Source: Pseudomonas sp. LD120
GTDB taxonomy: Bacteria; Pseudomonadota; Gammaproteobacteria; Pseudomonadales; Pseudomonadaceae
Direction: 5' to 3'
Length of the DNA stretch: 64,000 bases
NCBI RefSeq assembly: GCF_009861525.1
Contig: NZ_WVHL01000005.1
Span: forward strand, 1,488,001-1,552,000
Positions 40,939 to 48,660 of this stretch are shown here, piece by piece. The translations under genes were made by a program, and so were the position numbers. The stretch's first letter is position 1. Each line of letters begins with the position of its first letter. The notes under the pieces are model-generated. The model did no database searches. It saw only the letters and a list, made by a program, of their open reading frames with translations, and had not been told where the DNA came from.

Positions 40939-41946
40939 ATGGCTCTCAGTAAAGAAGTGCCGGAGTTTGACATCGACGATGAAGTTCTCCTTATGGAGAG
41001 CAGTATCGGTATGGATTCGATGTCGAATAATGAGGGGGCAACTCCACCTTCCGTTCGCGCCAAATCCAAAAGCTCCGCTTCACTCAAGCAACACAAATAC
41101 ATTGATTACACGCGCGCACTTGATGCGACGCAGTTGTATCTCAATGAAATCGGTTTTTCTCCATTGCTCTCTCCCGAAGAGGAAGTGCACTTTGCGCGTC
41201 TTTCGCAAAGTGGCGACCCTGCGGGGCGAAAACGCATGATTGAAAGCAACTTGCGACTGGTGGTGAAAATCGCTCGACGCTATGTCAATCGAGGGTTATC
41301 GCTGTTGGACCTTATCGAAGAGGGCAACCTCGGCCTGATTCGAGCAGTAGAGAAATTCGACCCGGAACGCGGTTTCCGTTTCTCAACCTATGCGACGTGG
41401 TGGATCAGGCAGACCATTGAGCGGGCAATCATGAATCAGACCCGGACCATTCGATTGCCGATTCATGTCGTCAAAGAACTCAACGTCTACTTACGCGCCG
41501 CCCGTGAGTTAACGCAAAAACTCGATCATGAACCCTCTCCCGAAGAAATCGCCAACCTGCTGGAGAAGCCGGTGGCCGAAGTCAAACGCATGCTCGGCCT
41601 GAACGAGCGGGTGTCTTCGGTGGATGTCTCGCTGGGCCCTGACTCTGATAAAACCCTGCTTGACACCCTGACCGACGATCGTCCAACGGACCCCTGTGAA
41701 CTGCTGCAGGATGACGATCTGTCACAGAGCATCGATCAGTGGCTTTCCGAGTTGACCGAGAAGCAGCGTGAGGTGGTGGTACGTCGCTTCGGGCTGCGCG
41801 GTCATGAGAGCAGTACCCTGGAAGATGTTGGCCTGGAGATTGGCCTGACCCGCGAACGGGTTCGGCAGATTCAGGTTGAGGGGCTCAAGCGCCTGCGGGA
41901 GATCCTCGAAAAGAATGGATTATCCAGCGAGTCACTGTTTCAGTAG
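40939..41946 (+). CDS. rpoS: RNA polymerase sigma factor RpoS (sigma-38)
   Basis: A 335-residue stationary-phase and general-stress sigma factor. Region 1.2 begins near YTRALDATQLYLNEIG, region 2 shows the core-binding LIEEGNLGLIRAVEKFDPERG and the -10-reading FSTYATWWIRQTIERA, region 3 and region 4.2 (LEDVGLEIGLTRERVRQIQ) follow. Full length with no sign of the truncations common in laboratory-passaged strains. Followed by a strong terminator in which an insertion sequence has landed. Confidence 0.98.
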   Translation: MALSKEVPEFDIDDEVLLMESSIGMDSMSNNEGATPPSVRAKSKSSASLKQHKYIDYTRALDATQLYLNEIGFSPLLSPEEEVHFARLSQSGDPAGRKRMIESNLRLVVKIARRYVNRGLSLLDLIEEGNLGLIRAVEKFDPERGFRFSTYATWWIRQTIERAIMNQTRTIRLPIHVVKELNVYLRAARELTQKLDHEPSPEEIANLLEKPVAEVKRMLGLNERVSSVDVSLGPDSDKTLLDTLTDDRPTDPCELLQDDDLSQSIDQWLSELTEKQREVVVRRFGLRGHESSTLEDVGLEIGLTRERVRQIQVEGLKRLREILEKNGLSSESLFQ

Positions 41947-41966
41947 CCGCTCGTTCTGATGCACCC

Positions 41967-41995
41967 AAGCCCCGACGCGTTCGGGGCTTTTTTTT
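41967..41995 (+). terminator. rpoS intrinsic terminator
   Basis: AAGCCCCGA (41967-41975), loop CGCGT, TCGGGGCTT (41981-41989), then a run of T to 41995 where the insertion sequence begins. The stem is intact, so termination is probably kept. Confidence 0.9.
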
Positions 41996-43303
41996 GGTTC
42001 TTCACGGAATCCCGGGAAACATAGAAACAAGAACGCCGATTTGATTGATGATGTTCGTGCGAGCAAACACATCTAAAAAACCGGCGTTCTTATGCGCGAT
42101 ATTAATACTTTCCTTCCTTTTTGGGAGGGCTTTTCTGTCGTCACCATCAAGCCTGATGGCGATGCGCTTCAGATCGACCTGATTCCCCACGCCACCCGAC
42201 TCCCTTCCTGTAGCGGCTGCCAAAAAACCTGTTCAACCACCCATGAGTATTGCGAGCGAGTTGTCCGCGATTTACCGATTCTCGGCCGTGCGGTGCGCCT
42301 CAACGTGTTGCTCAGACGTGTTGGCTGTCGTGACTGCGGTAAACGCATGGAGGCCGTCAGTTGGCTGGATCGCTATGCCCGCATGACGCGGCGTCTGGCC
42401 GAGGCGGTCATTCAAGCCTGCGAGCGCCTTCCCACGCTGCACGTGGCCCAACTGTTTGGGCTGCACTGGGACACCGTTCGGTTGCTGGAGCGTCGAGCCC
42501 TGCAAGCGGCGTTGAGCGTTTTGCCAAAGGCGCAACCGCGACGTCTAGTGATGGACGAGTTTGCTCTGTTCAAAGGTCATCGTTACGCCAGCGTTGTCCT
42601 GGATGCCGATACACGGCGAGTGCTGTGGATCGGTGAAGGTCGCAGCCGAGCAGCGGTCAGGCCTTTCTTCGAAGAGCTGGGGCCAGAGGGTTGTGCTCGA
42701 ATCGAAGCAGTGGCGATGGACATGAACACCGCTTTTGACCTGGAGGTTCGTCAGCACTGTCCCAACGCGCGAGTGGTCTACGACCTCTTCCATGTGGTGG
42801 CCAAATATGGCCGAGAGGTGATTGACCGGGTCCGCGTCGATGAGGCTAATCGATTGCGTCACGACAAGCCTGCCCGCAAGGTTATCAAGCAGGCGCGATG
42901 GTTGTTGCTGCGCAATGCGCAGAACTTGAAAACGCCGGAACAACAAGTCCGCCTGGAGGATCTGCTGGCAGCCAACCAAGCGTTGATGACGGTCTATTTG
43001 ATGAAGGCTGAACTCAAAACACTCTGGACCCCGAGTACTGCCTGGGGCTGGCGATCGGCCTGGAAGCAATGGCTGCGCCATGCGCATGAAAGCGAAATAC
43101 CAGCACTGATCCAGTTCGCCAAACGGCTAAAGGATTACTGGCGGGGCATCGTGAGCCGGGTTCGCTGGCCGATGCACACGGGGCAGTTGGAAGGAATAAA
43201 CAATCGAATAAACGTCATTAAGCGGATGGCGTACGGTTACCGAGATAGCGAATTCTTTTTCATGAAGATCAAGAGCGTCTTTCCCGGTAATCCGTGAAGA
43301 GCC
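41996..43303 (+). mobile_element. ISL3-family insertion sequence (1308 bp)
   Basis: The left end GGTTCTTCACGGAATCCCGG and the reverse complement of the right end, GGCTCTTCACGGATTACCGG, form imperfect terminal inverted repeats of about 24 bp. They enclose one transposase gene. The flanks are TTTTTTTT on the left (41988-41995) and TTTTTATT on the right (43304-43311), consistent with an 8-bp target duplication with one change; ISL3 elements usually make 8-bp AT-rich duplications. The element lies between the rpoS terminator and the rsmZ control region. Confidence 0.9.
42092..43297 (+). CDS. tnpA: ISL3-family transposase
   Basis: A 401-residue ISL3 transposase. The N-terminus has two paired-cysteine zinc-binding regions (CSGCQKTC and GCRDCGK) and a helix-turn-helix (about 100-140). 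The DDE-type core follows: LVMDEFALFKGHRY, AVAMDMNTAFDLEV, YDLFHVVAKYGREVIDRVR and the C-terminal GQLEGINNRINVIKRMAYGYRD with the catalytic glutamate. The frame is complete, so the element may be active. Its start at 42092 follows a leader of about 95 bases inside the element. Confidence 0.95.
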   Translation: MRDINTFLPFWEGFSVVTIKPDGDALQIDLIPHATRLPSCSGCQKTCSTTHEYCERVVRDLPILGRAVRLNVLLRRVGCRDCGKRMEAVSWLDRYARMTRRLAEAVIQACERLPTLHVAQLFGLHWDTVRLLERRALQAALSVLPKAQPRRLVMDEFALFKGHRYASVVLDADTRRVLWIGEGRSRAAVRPFFEELGPEGCARIEAVAMDMNTAFDLEVRQHCPNARVVYDLFHVVAKYGREVIDRVRVDEANRLRHDKPARKVIKQARWLLLRNAQNLKTPEQQVRLEDLLAANQALMTVYLMKAELKTLWTPSTAWGWRSAWKQWLRHAHESEIPALIQFAKRLKDYWRGIVSRVRWPMHTGQLEGINNRINVIKRMAYGYRDSEFFFMKIKSVFPGNP

Positions 43304-43356
43304 TTTTTATTGGCTTCTCTTATTGCGCTAGCAAATGGAGTTATTTTTGACTGGCG

Positions 43357-43374
43357 TGTAAGCCAAAGATTACT
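43357..43374 (+). promoter_or_regulatory. GacA-type upstream activating sequence of rsmZ
   Basis: TGTAAG, six bases, ATTACT. The known element in rsm sRNA promoters is TGTAAG-N6-CTTACA; the left half is exact and the right half keeps TTAC. It lies about 190 bases before the rsmZ start, near the distance reported for fluorescens-group rsmZ, and 53 bases after the insertion sequence end. Confidence 0.75.
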
Positions 43375-43532
43375 TTTCCGTAGGCATTTGGGCATCTACT
43401 ACGTCCAAGTTGTCTAGATTGGGTTAAGTTATTTTTAATGTTATTGATTTATAAGGATATTTTATTTTTTTGCTGCCTGCTTAAGACGCGCACTGCTGTA
43501 AAAGGTGCGATTGCTCTTAGCCGGGAACTCTC

Positions 43533-43538
43533 TAATAT
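43533..43538 (+). promoter_or_regulatory. rsmZ promoter -10
   Basis: TAATAT ends 8 bases before the predicted first base of rsmZ at 43547. No good -35 is seen, as expected for a promoter needing an activator. Confidence 0.65.
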
Positions 43539-43546
43539 CAACCCTG

Positions 43547-43673
43547 TGTCGACGGATAGACACAACCATCAAGGACGATGGTCAGGACATCGCAGGAAGC
43601 GATTCATCAGGACGATGAAAAGGAACACAGGGACTAGGGAAAAATGTGGGCGGGTCATACCGCCCCTTTTTTT
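43547..43673 (+). ncRNA. rsmZ: Small regulatory RNA RsmZ
   Basis: A 127-nt sRNA that sequesters the translational repressors RsmA/RsmE and so relays GacS/GacA signalling to exoproducts, biofilm and secondary metabolites. Eight GGA triplets occur between 43553 and 43640, several in hairpin loops (for example AAGGACG, CAGGACAT, CAGGAAGC, CAGGACGA), which is the RsmA-binding pattern. The 3' end is an intrinsic terminator with GGGCGG and CCGCCC arms and T7. Position between rpoS and fdxA, length and start sequence TGTCGACGGATAGACACA match the known rsmZ of the group. Confidence 0.93.
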
Positions 43674-43717
43674 GCCTGTCGAAAAGTTCCGGCGCAATCC
43701 CTGATTCCAGAAACGCA

Positions 43718-43740
43718 AAAAGGCCCGCAAGGGGCCTTTT
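43718..43740. terminator. Bidirectional terminator downstream of fdxA
   Basis: AAAAGGCCC (43718-43726), loop, GGGCCTTTT (43732-43740). Read on the minus strand it ends in TTTTTGCG and terminates fdxA; it is also a second stop for rsmZ. Confidence 0.8.
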
Positions 43741-43757
43741 ATTGGAACGCGGGGGCA

Positions 43758-44081
43758 TCAGCGTTCGAGGTCTTTGATCTTGCCTTTGACGCCATCCCAC
43801 TCTTCGGCATCCGGCAACGATTCTTTCTTCTCGGTGATGTTCGGCCAGATTTCTGCCAGCTCTACGTTCAACTGAATGAATTCTTGCATCTCTTCCGGGA
43901 CTTCATCCTCGGAGAAAATGGCTACAGCCGGGCATTCAGGCTCGCATAGTGCGCAGTCAATGCACTCATCCGGGTGAATCACCAGGAAGTTCGGCCCTTC
44001 GTAAAAGCAGTCCACCGGACAGACTTCTACGCAGTCGGTGTACTTGCACTTGATGCAGTTGTCGGTGACGACGAAGGTCAT
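43758..44081 (-). CDS. fdxA: Ferredoxin FdxA (3Fe-4S/4Fe-4S)
   Basis: A 107-residue seven-iron ferredoxin. The N-terminal cluster ligands are in CIKCKYTDCVEVCPVDCFYEG and the second set in CIDCALCEPECP. It is an electron carrier whose partner in Pseudomonas is not settled. Convergent to rsmZ and upstream of nothing on its own strand except mutS, 142 bases away. The fdxA-mutS order is conserved in Pseudomonas. Confidence 0.96.
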   Translation of the reverse strand: MTFVVTDNCIKCKYTDCVEVCPVDCFYEGPNFLVIHPDECIDCALCEPECPAVAIFSEDEVPEEMQEFIQLNVELAEIWPNITEKKESLPDAEEWDGVKGKIKDLER

Positions 44082-44223
44082 TTCTAATTCTCTCCTCAGG
44101 CGGCGGCAGCGGAGCCCCTACAGGACGGGGTCGCCAGGTTTGGGAGCGATAGTCTGCGAACCAGGCTAATAGTCCACAGCATCCCAAACCGCGCGAGATT
44201 CTAACAGCTTGAAGGCGTTCGCG

Positions 44224-46803
44224 TTAGATGCGTGTCTTCAATGTATAGAGCATTTCCAATGCCCGGCGTGGTGTCAGGTCATCCAGATCCAGTTTGGCCA
44301 GCTCATCGAGGACAGGGTGCGGCAGGCTGGCGAACATGTCGCTTTGCTGCGGAACCGAGGTTTTTCCCGCGGCCGGACGCGGGGCTTCATGGGGCAGGCT
44401 GGTGGTTTCCAGGCGGCTCAAATGTTCACGGGCTCGCCCGATAACAGCGCTGGGAACCCCGGCCAGCTGGGCTACCGCCAAGCCATAGCTCTGACTGGCA
44501 GGGCCTGGCAAAACATGGTGGAGGAAGACGATGCGCTCGTTGTGCTCCGTGGCGTTGAGGTGCACGTTGGCTACCAGCGGCTCGCTTTCCGGGAGCACGG
44601 TCAGTTCAAAATAGTGGGTGGCGAACAGGGTGTAGGCCCGCAGTTGGGCGAGACGTTCTGCCGCAGCCCAGGCCAGGGAAAGTCCATCGAAAGTACTGGT
44701 GCCGCGGCCCACTTCGTCCATCAGCACCAGGCTGCGTTCAGTGGCGTTGTGCAGGATATTTGCGGTTTCACTCATTTCCACCATGAAGGTCGAGCGCCCG
44801 CCCGCCAGATCGTCGCTGGAGCCGATCCGGGTGAAGATCCGGTCAACCAGGGACAGCTCGCAGCTCGCTGCAGGGACGAAGCTGCCGATATGGGCCAGCA
44901 GCACGATCAGCGCGGTCTGGCGCATATAAGTGGATTTACCGCCCATGTTTGGACCGGTGATCACCAGCATCCGCGTGTGGTCGTCCAGATTGAGGTCATT
45001 GGCCACAAACGGCGTGGTCAAGACTTGCTCCACCACCGGGTGACGACCCTGGGTGATGCGCATGCATGGCTCGCTGACAAAGCGCGGGCAATTGAGGTCC
45101 AGGTTCAACGCGCGCTCGGCCAGGTTGCTCAGCACATCGAGCTCCGCCAGGGCGCCGGCGGTGTCCTGCAGCGGCGGCAGATGGCTGATCAGGGTTTCCA
45201 GCAGCGCATCGTAGAGCATCTTTTCCCGGGCCAGGGCACGGCTCTTGGCCGACAGCGCCTTGTCTTCAAACTCCTTGAGTTCTGGAGTGATGAAGCGCTC
45301 GGCGCCCTTCAGGGTCTGGCGGCGAATGTAGTCCGCAGGTGCCTGTTCGGCCTGTTTGCTGGGCAGTTCGATGAAGTAGCCGTGAATGCGGTTGTAGCCG
45401 ACCTTGAGGTTGGCCAGGCCGGTGCGGGCTTTCTCGCGGGCTTCCAGGTCGATCAGGAACTGCCCGGCGTTCTCGCTCAAGGATTGCAGTTCGTCTAGCT
45501 CGGCGTCGTAGCCGGTCTTGAGCACGCCACCGTCGCGGATCACCGCCGGCGGGTTGTCGATGATCGCTTTGGCCAGCAGCGCGGCCAGTTCCGGGTAGGT
45601 GCTGGTGGTGACCGCCAACTGCTTGAGGTGGTCCGCGTCCAGTTCAGTCATCGCCTGTTGCAGTTCCGGCAAGGCGGCCAGGGCATCGCGCAGACGGGCC
45701 AGGTCGCGCGGACGGGCATTGCGCAAGCCGATTCGCGCGAGAATCCGCTCGATATCACCGATTTCCTTCAACTGCGGTTGCAGCCGTTCGAAGCGGTAAC
45801 CGTCCAGCAAACAAGTAATGGAGGACTGGCGCGCCTGCAGGACCTTGAGGTCGCGCAGCGGGCGGTTCAGCCAACGGGTCAGCAGGCGGCTGCCCATGGC
45901 GGTCTGGCAGCGATCGACCACCGATTGCAGGGTGTTGTCGCGCCCGCCGGCCAGGTTGGTGTCCAGCTCCAGGTTGCGGCGGCTGGCGCCGTCCAGCACC
46001 ACGGTGTCGTCCAGACGTTCGTGGCGCAGGCTACGCAGGTGAGGCAGGGCGGTGCGCTGGGTTTCCTTGGCGTAGCTGAGCAGGCAACCGGCGGCGCCGA
46101 TGGCCAGGGTCAGGGTTTCGCAACCAAAGCCCTTGAGGTCCTGGGTGGAAAATTGTTGGCACAGGCTCTTATGGGCCGAGTCACGCTCGAAGTCCCAGGG
46201 GGCGCGACGCCTAACCCCCCGGCGCTTTTCCGCCGGCAGGCCTTGCGGCCAGTCATCGGGGATCAGCAGTTCCACTGGGTTGATCCGCTCCAGCTCGGCC
46301 AGCAGGTTCTCCCAGCCCTTGATCTCCAGAACGCTGAAGTTGCCGCTGGTGATGTCCAGAACCGCCAGGCCGAACAGGCGTTCATCGCCTAGCACGGCCG
46401 CAATCAGGTTGTCGCGACGCTCATCCAGCAAGGCCTCGTCGCTAACAGTACCCGGAGTGATGATGCGCACCACCTGACGTTCCACCGGGCCCTTGCTGGT
46501 GGCGGGGTCGCCCACCTGCTCACAGATCACCACCGACTCGCCGAGCTTGACCAGTTTGGCCAGGTAACCCTCGGCGGCGTGGTAGGGAATACCGCACATG
46601 GGAATCGCCTGGCCCGCCGACTGTCCGCGCGCCGTCAGGGTGATGTCCAGCAGCTTGGCGGCCTTCTTCGCGTCTTCATAGAAGATCTCGTAGAAGTCGC
46701 CCATGCGGTAGAACATCAACTGATCAGGGTGCTGGTTCTTGAGGCGCCAGTACTGCTGCATCATCGGCGTGTGGGAGGACAGATCGGAAGTATTTTTACT
46801 CAT
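44224..46803 (-). CDS. mutS: DNA mismatch repair protein MutS
   Basis: An 859-residue mismatch-binding ATPase. The mismatch-recognition motif FYRMGDFYE (F-x-E) lies near residue 30, then connector, core and clamp domains, and the C-terminal ATPase with Walker A GPNMGGKSTYMRQ, a DEVGRGTSTFDG Walker B region and FATHYFELT. The start at 46803 (MSKNTSD) is chosen because the open frame upstream has no homology. It is the left flank of the tailocin locus; in fluorescens-group genomes cinA and recA are the usual right flank. Confidence 0.97.
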   Translation of the reverse strand: MSKNTSDLSSHTPMMQQYWRLKNQHPDQLMFYRMGDFYEIFYEDAKKAAKLLDITLTARGQSAGQAIPMCGIPYHAAEGYLAKLVKLGESVVICEQVGDPATSKGPVERQVVRIITPGTVSDEALLDERRDNLIAAVLGDERLFGLAVLDITSGNFSVLEIKGWENLLAELERINPVELLIPDDWPQGLPAEKRRGVRRRAPWDFERDSAHKSLCQQFSTQDLKGFGCETLTLAIGAAGCLLSYAKETQRTALPHLRSLRHERLDDTVVLDGASRRNLELDTNLAGGRDNTLQSVVDRCQTAMGSRLLTRWLNRPLRDLKVLQARQSSITCLLDGYRFERLQPQLKEIGDIERILARIGLRNARPRDLARLRDALAALPELQQAMTELDADHLKQLAVTTSTYPELAALLAKAIIDNPPAVIRDGGVLKTGYDAELDELQSLSENAGQFLIDLEAREKARTGLANLKVGYNRIHGYFIELPSKQAEQAPADYIRRQTLKGAERFITPELKEFEDKALSAKSRALAREKMLYDALLETLISHLPPLQDTAGALAELDVLSNLAERALNLDLNCPRFVSEPCMRITQGRHPVVEQVLTTPFVANDLNLDDHTRMLVITGPNMGGKSTYMRQTALIVLLAHIGSFVPAASCELSLVDRIFTRIGSSDDLAGGRSTFMVEMSETANILHNATERSLVLMDEVGRGTSTFDGLSLAWAAAERLAQLRAYTLFATHYFELTVLPESEPLVANVHLNATEHNERIVFLHHVLPGPASQSYGLAVAQLAGVPSAVIGRAREHLSRLETTSLPHEAPRPAAGKTSVPQQSDMFASLPHPVLDELAKLDLDDLTPRRALEMLYTLKTRI

Positions 46804-46957
46804 TGGGGTATTTAGGCGGATTCGTTGAATGGGTAACACAAAGGAGCGCTTGCCAGCTGTATAGAACGGCTGCGTTCGGCTTTTTGCAGATGGCGGCAAG
46901 GTTACCACGGGCGCCCAGGGCTCGCAGGCACCCAGGTGCAAGCACGTTTTATTCAAG

Positions 46958-46986
46958 AAATGCATAAAACATGCAAAACAGCATTT
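46958..46986. promoter_or_regulatory. Putative operator in front of the tailocin repressor
   Basis: An interrupted palindrome with AAATGC (46958-46963) and GCATTT (46981-46986) contains TGCATAAAACATGCA. It shares the ATGCA/TGCAT half-sites seen in the late promoter on the other side of the repressor gene, so both may bind the same repressor. Inference from shared sequence only. Confidence 0.5.
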
Positions 46987-47011
46987 GTCATTGGCGAAAA
47001 GATCGAGCAGT

Positions 47012-47758
47012 ATGCGCTTTATGCAAATACGCAATGTTTCTACCGTCTTAAGAGAGCTGCTGGATCGCGACGGAATCTCCCCCACGGAGCTTCACCGTCG
47101 TACCGGTGTGCCTCAATCAACCCTCTCGCGGATTCTCAGCGGGAAGATCGTCGATCCCTCGGATAAACACATCTCGCGGATTGCCGAATACTTCCAGGTG
47201 AGCACCGACCAATTGCGTGGGCGCGTGGACATCGCGCCTGCTCGGGCTGCTGCGCCCCGTGACGAGATTCATTCGGAACTCAAGGATATAAGCCTGTGGG
47301 ACGACGATACTCCTGTCGATGACGACGAGGTGTCGGTTCCCTTTCTGCGTGAGGTTGAATTGGCTGCTGGATCAGGAAGATTCGTCATCGAGGAAAGCGA
47401 GCGCGCGAGCCTGCGGTTCGGCAAGCGCAGCCTGCGGCACAACGGCGTGCAGTTCGATCAAGCCAAATGCGTCACGGTGCGGGGCAACAGCATGTTACCG
47501 GTGTTGCGCGATGGTGCCACGGTGGGGGTCAATGCCGGCAAGTGTGCCATTGGCGATATCGTCGATGGCGATCTGTACGCGATCAACCACAATGGCCAGT
47601 TGCGAGTGAAGCAGCTGTATCGCTTGCCCACCGGGATTCGCTTGCGCAGCTTCAACCGCGATGAACATCCGGATGAGGACTACACCTTCCAGGAGATCCA
47701 GGAGGAGCAGATCAGTATCCTCGGTCACGTCTTCTGGTGGGGTATGTACGCCCGCTAA
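47012..47758 (+). CDS. prtR: PrtR-like self-cleaving tailocin repressor (HTH + S24 peptidase)
   Basis: A 248-residue CI/LexA-type repressor. A helix-turn-helix fills residues 15-60 (ELHRRTGVPQSTLSRILSG). The S24 domain carries the predicted cleavage bond Ala119-Gly120 (LAAGSG), the nucleophile Ser160 (RGNSMLP) and the general base Lys200 (RVKQL). By family, RecA-DNA filaments trigger self-cleavage and release the tailocin genes. ATG 47012 or 47021 are possible starts; a TTG further upstream is rejected. No PrtN-like activator gene is seen next to it. Confidence 0.88.
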   Translation: MRFMQIRNVSTVLRELLDRDGISPTELHRRTGVPQSTLSRILSGKIVDPSDKHISRIAEYFQVSTDQLRGRVDIAPARAAAPRDEIHSELKDISLWDDDTPVDDDEVSVPFLREVELAAGSGRFVIEESERASLRFGKRSLRHNGVQFDQAKCVTVRGNSMLPVLRDGATVGVNAGKCAIGDIVDGDLYAINHNGQLRVKQLYRLPTGIRLRSFNRDEHPDEDYTFQEIQEEQISILGHVFWWGMYAR

Positions 47759-47776
47759 GTCCTCGCTGTCAGACCA

Positions 47777-47803
47777 AACCCGCCACTGAGCGGGTTTTTT
47801 TTC
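47777..47803 (+). terminator. Terminator of the repressor gene
   Basis: AACCCGC and GCGGGTT arms around CACTGA, followed by T7 (ending near 47802), shortly after the repressor stop codon. It keeps repressor transcription out of the tailocin operon. Confidence 0.85.
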
Positions 47804-47851
47804 GCCCTCGAAAAATCCCCCGCCCCGCATTTATGCGGTCTGCATGCACGA

Positions 47852-47886
47852 GCGCAAATTTTTCGCATAAATAAATGCATTTGCGC
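47852..47886. promoter_or_regulatory. Inverted repeats upstream of the late promoter
   Basis: GCGCAAAT (47852-47859) and ATTTGCGC (47879-47886) are inverted copies; the right copy overlaps the palindrome AAATGCATTT (47873-47882). They lie just before the -35 of the late promoter and are candidate binding sites for the repressor or an activator. Confidence 0.5.
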
Positions 47887-47887
47887 A

Positions 47888-47916
47888 TTGACTGATCATG
47901 CATTAATGCATATTAT
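47888..47916 (+). promoter_or_regulatory. Predicted late tailocin promoter with operator in spacer
   Basis: TTGACT (47888-47893), a 17-base spacer and TATTAT (47911-47916) make a strong sigma-70 promoter. The spacer and first -10 base contain the perfect 14-bp palindrome ATGCATTAATGCAT (47898-47911). A bound repressor would directly block RNA polymerase. Transcription should start near 47923. Confidence 0.75.
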
Positions 47917-47978
47917 CCGTCTCAAGCCGTTCAACAACGGCGGCAACGATGCTCTTTAGTGGCAAAGCAAAGGCAGCG

Positions 47979-48140
47979 ATGAACCGGCCTCGACGGTTCA
48001 GAGGGTTGGCAACTGACCCGGGTGTGCAGCGTAAAGCACCAGAAGCAGTTATCCGGCGGACAGGGTCGCGGTCGGAGGAACAATTTGAATGGGTCCGTAC
48101 CGCACCAGTCGTGCCGAAAGACCAAGGTTTGCATTGCTGA
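47979..48140 (+). CDS. Possible leader peptide, stop codon at the terminator stem
   Basis: A 53-codon frame (MNRPRRFRGL...) from ATG 47979, with AAAGG six bases upstream; the same frame opens at ATG 47949, giving 63 residues. It is basic, Arg-rich and matches no family I recognise. Its TGA (48138-48140) touches the first base of the terminator stem. A ribosome ending there would cover the stem, so translation could control read-through. It may equally be non-coding. Confidence 0.3.
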   Translation: MNRPRRFRGLATDPGVQRKAPEAVIRRTGSRSEEQFEWVRTAPVVPKDQGLHC

Positions 48141-48164
48141 AAAGCCCGGGCGACCGGGCTTTTT
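48140..48164 (+). terminator. Intrinsic terminator in the tailocin leader
   Basis: Perfect 10-bp stem AAAAGCCCGG/CCGGGCTTTT with tetraloop GCGA and five T. It stands between the late promoter and the holin gene. Confidence 0.85.
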
Positions 48165-48275
48165 GGAATGCCTGCCTAACGTGGGCCACCAACAGACAGG
48201 GACCCTTTGAACCACCGTTATCAACCTTCTACCAACTGGCCATTTCGCTGGCCTCAATCCGCACGGGAGACGTGA

Positions 48276-48626
48276 ATGACAAACGAGCAACAAGCGTTGC
48301 TGGACATGCCGATCTGGCTGGTCATCGTCCTGGCGCTGGTCGGTGGCGTTTCCGGCGAAATGTGGCGCGCCGACAAGGAGGGCGCTCGTGGCTGGTCGCT
48401 GCTACGGCGCCTGGCGCTGCGCTCCGGGGCCTGTGTGGTCTGCGGGGTCTCGGCCATCATGCTGCTGTATGCCGCCGGCGTTTCGATCTGGACCGCCTGC
48501 GCCTTTGGCTGCCTGACCGCCATGGCTGGTGCCGACGTCGCCATCGGGCTCTATGAGCGTTGGGCGGCCAAGCGTATCGGGGTGTGTGAGCCGCCTTCGC
48601 GGGACTCTAACCCGGATCAGCGCTGA
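48276..48626 (+). CDS. Phage holin, superfamily III (LydA-like)
   Basis: A 116-residue inner-membrane protein with three hydrophobic segments: about 14-27 (LVIVLALVGGVSG), 51-69 (GACVVCGVSAIMLLYAAGV) and 72-90. The GGVSGEMWRADK and GADVAIGLYERWAAKR segments are characteristic of LydA-type holins. It would form membrane holes that release the lytic enzyme and the tailocin particles. RBS GGGAGA lies before ATG. First structural-operon gene after the leader terminator. Confidence 0.85.
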   Translation: MTNEQQALLDMPIWLVIVLALVGGVSGEMWRADKEGARGWSLLRRLALRSGACVVCGVSAIMLLYAAGVSIWTACAFGCLTAMAGADVAIGLYERWAAKRIGVCEPPSRDSNPDQR

Positions 48627-48660
48627 TTCCTGATCAGTGCCGGCCTTCAACAAGGTCCAT

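Larger units (their letters stand above)
47917..48164 (+). ncRNA. Structured leader RNA of the tailocin operon ending in a terminator
   Basis: About 240 nt between the late promoter and a strong intrinsic terminator, before the first structural gene. Two perfect hairpins are visible: GCCGTT/AACGGC with loop CAAC (47926-47941) and TGAACCG/CGGTTCA with a 7-nt loop (47980-48000). The terminator is AAAAGCCCGG (48140-48149), GCGA, CCGGGCTTTT (48154-48163). Either a free sRNA is made, or the terminator must be overcome for late expression. See also the small ORF inside it. Function not known. Confidence 0.5.

Noticed and set aside
46985..47011. TTG start for the repressor
   Set aside because: TTG without a good RBS; ATG codons at 47012 and 47021 fit the repressor N-terminus better.
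46804..47085. 94-residue N-terminal extension of mutS
   Set aside because: No MutS homology in it, it covers the tailocin repressor region, and the ATG at 46803 gives the standard start.
47917..48164. Mu Com-like translational activator in the leader
   Set aside because: Considered because of the position, but the frames lack the paired CxxC zinc motifs of Com.
47931..48293. 120-codon antisense frame with many cysteines across the tailocin leader
   Set aside because: No RBS or family match; it is the complement of the structured leader and terminator.
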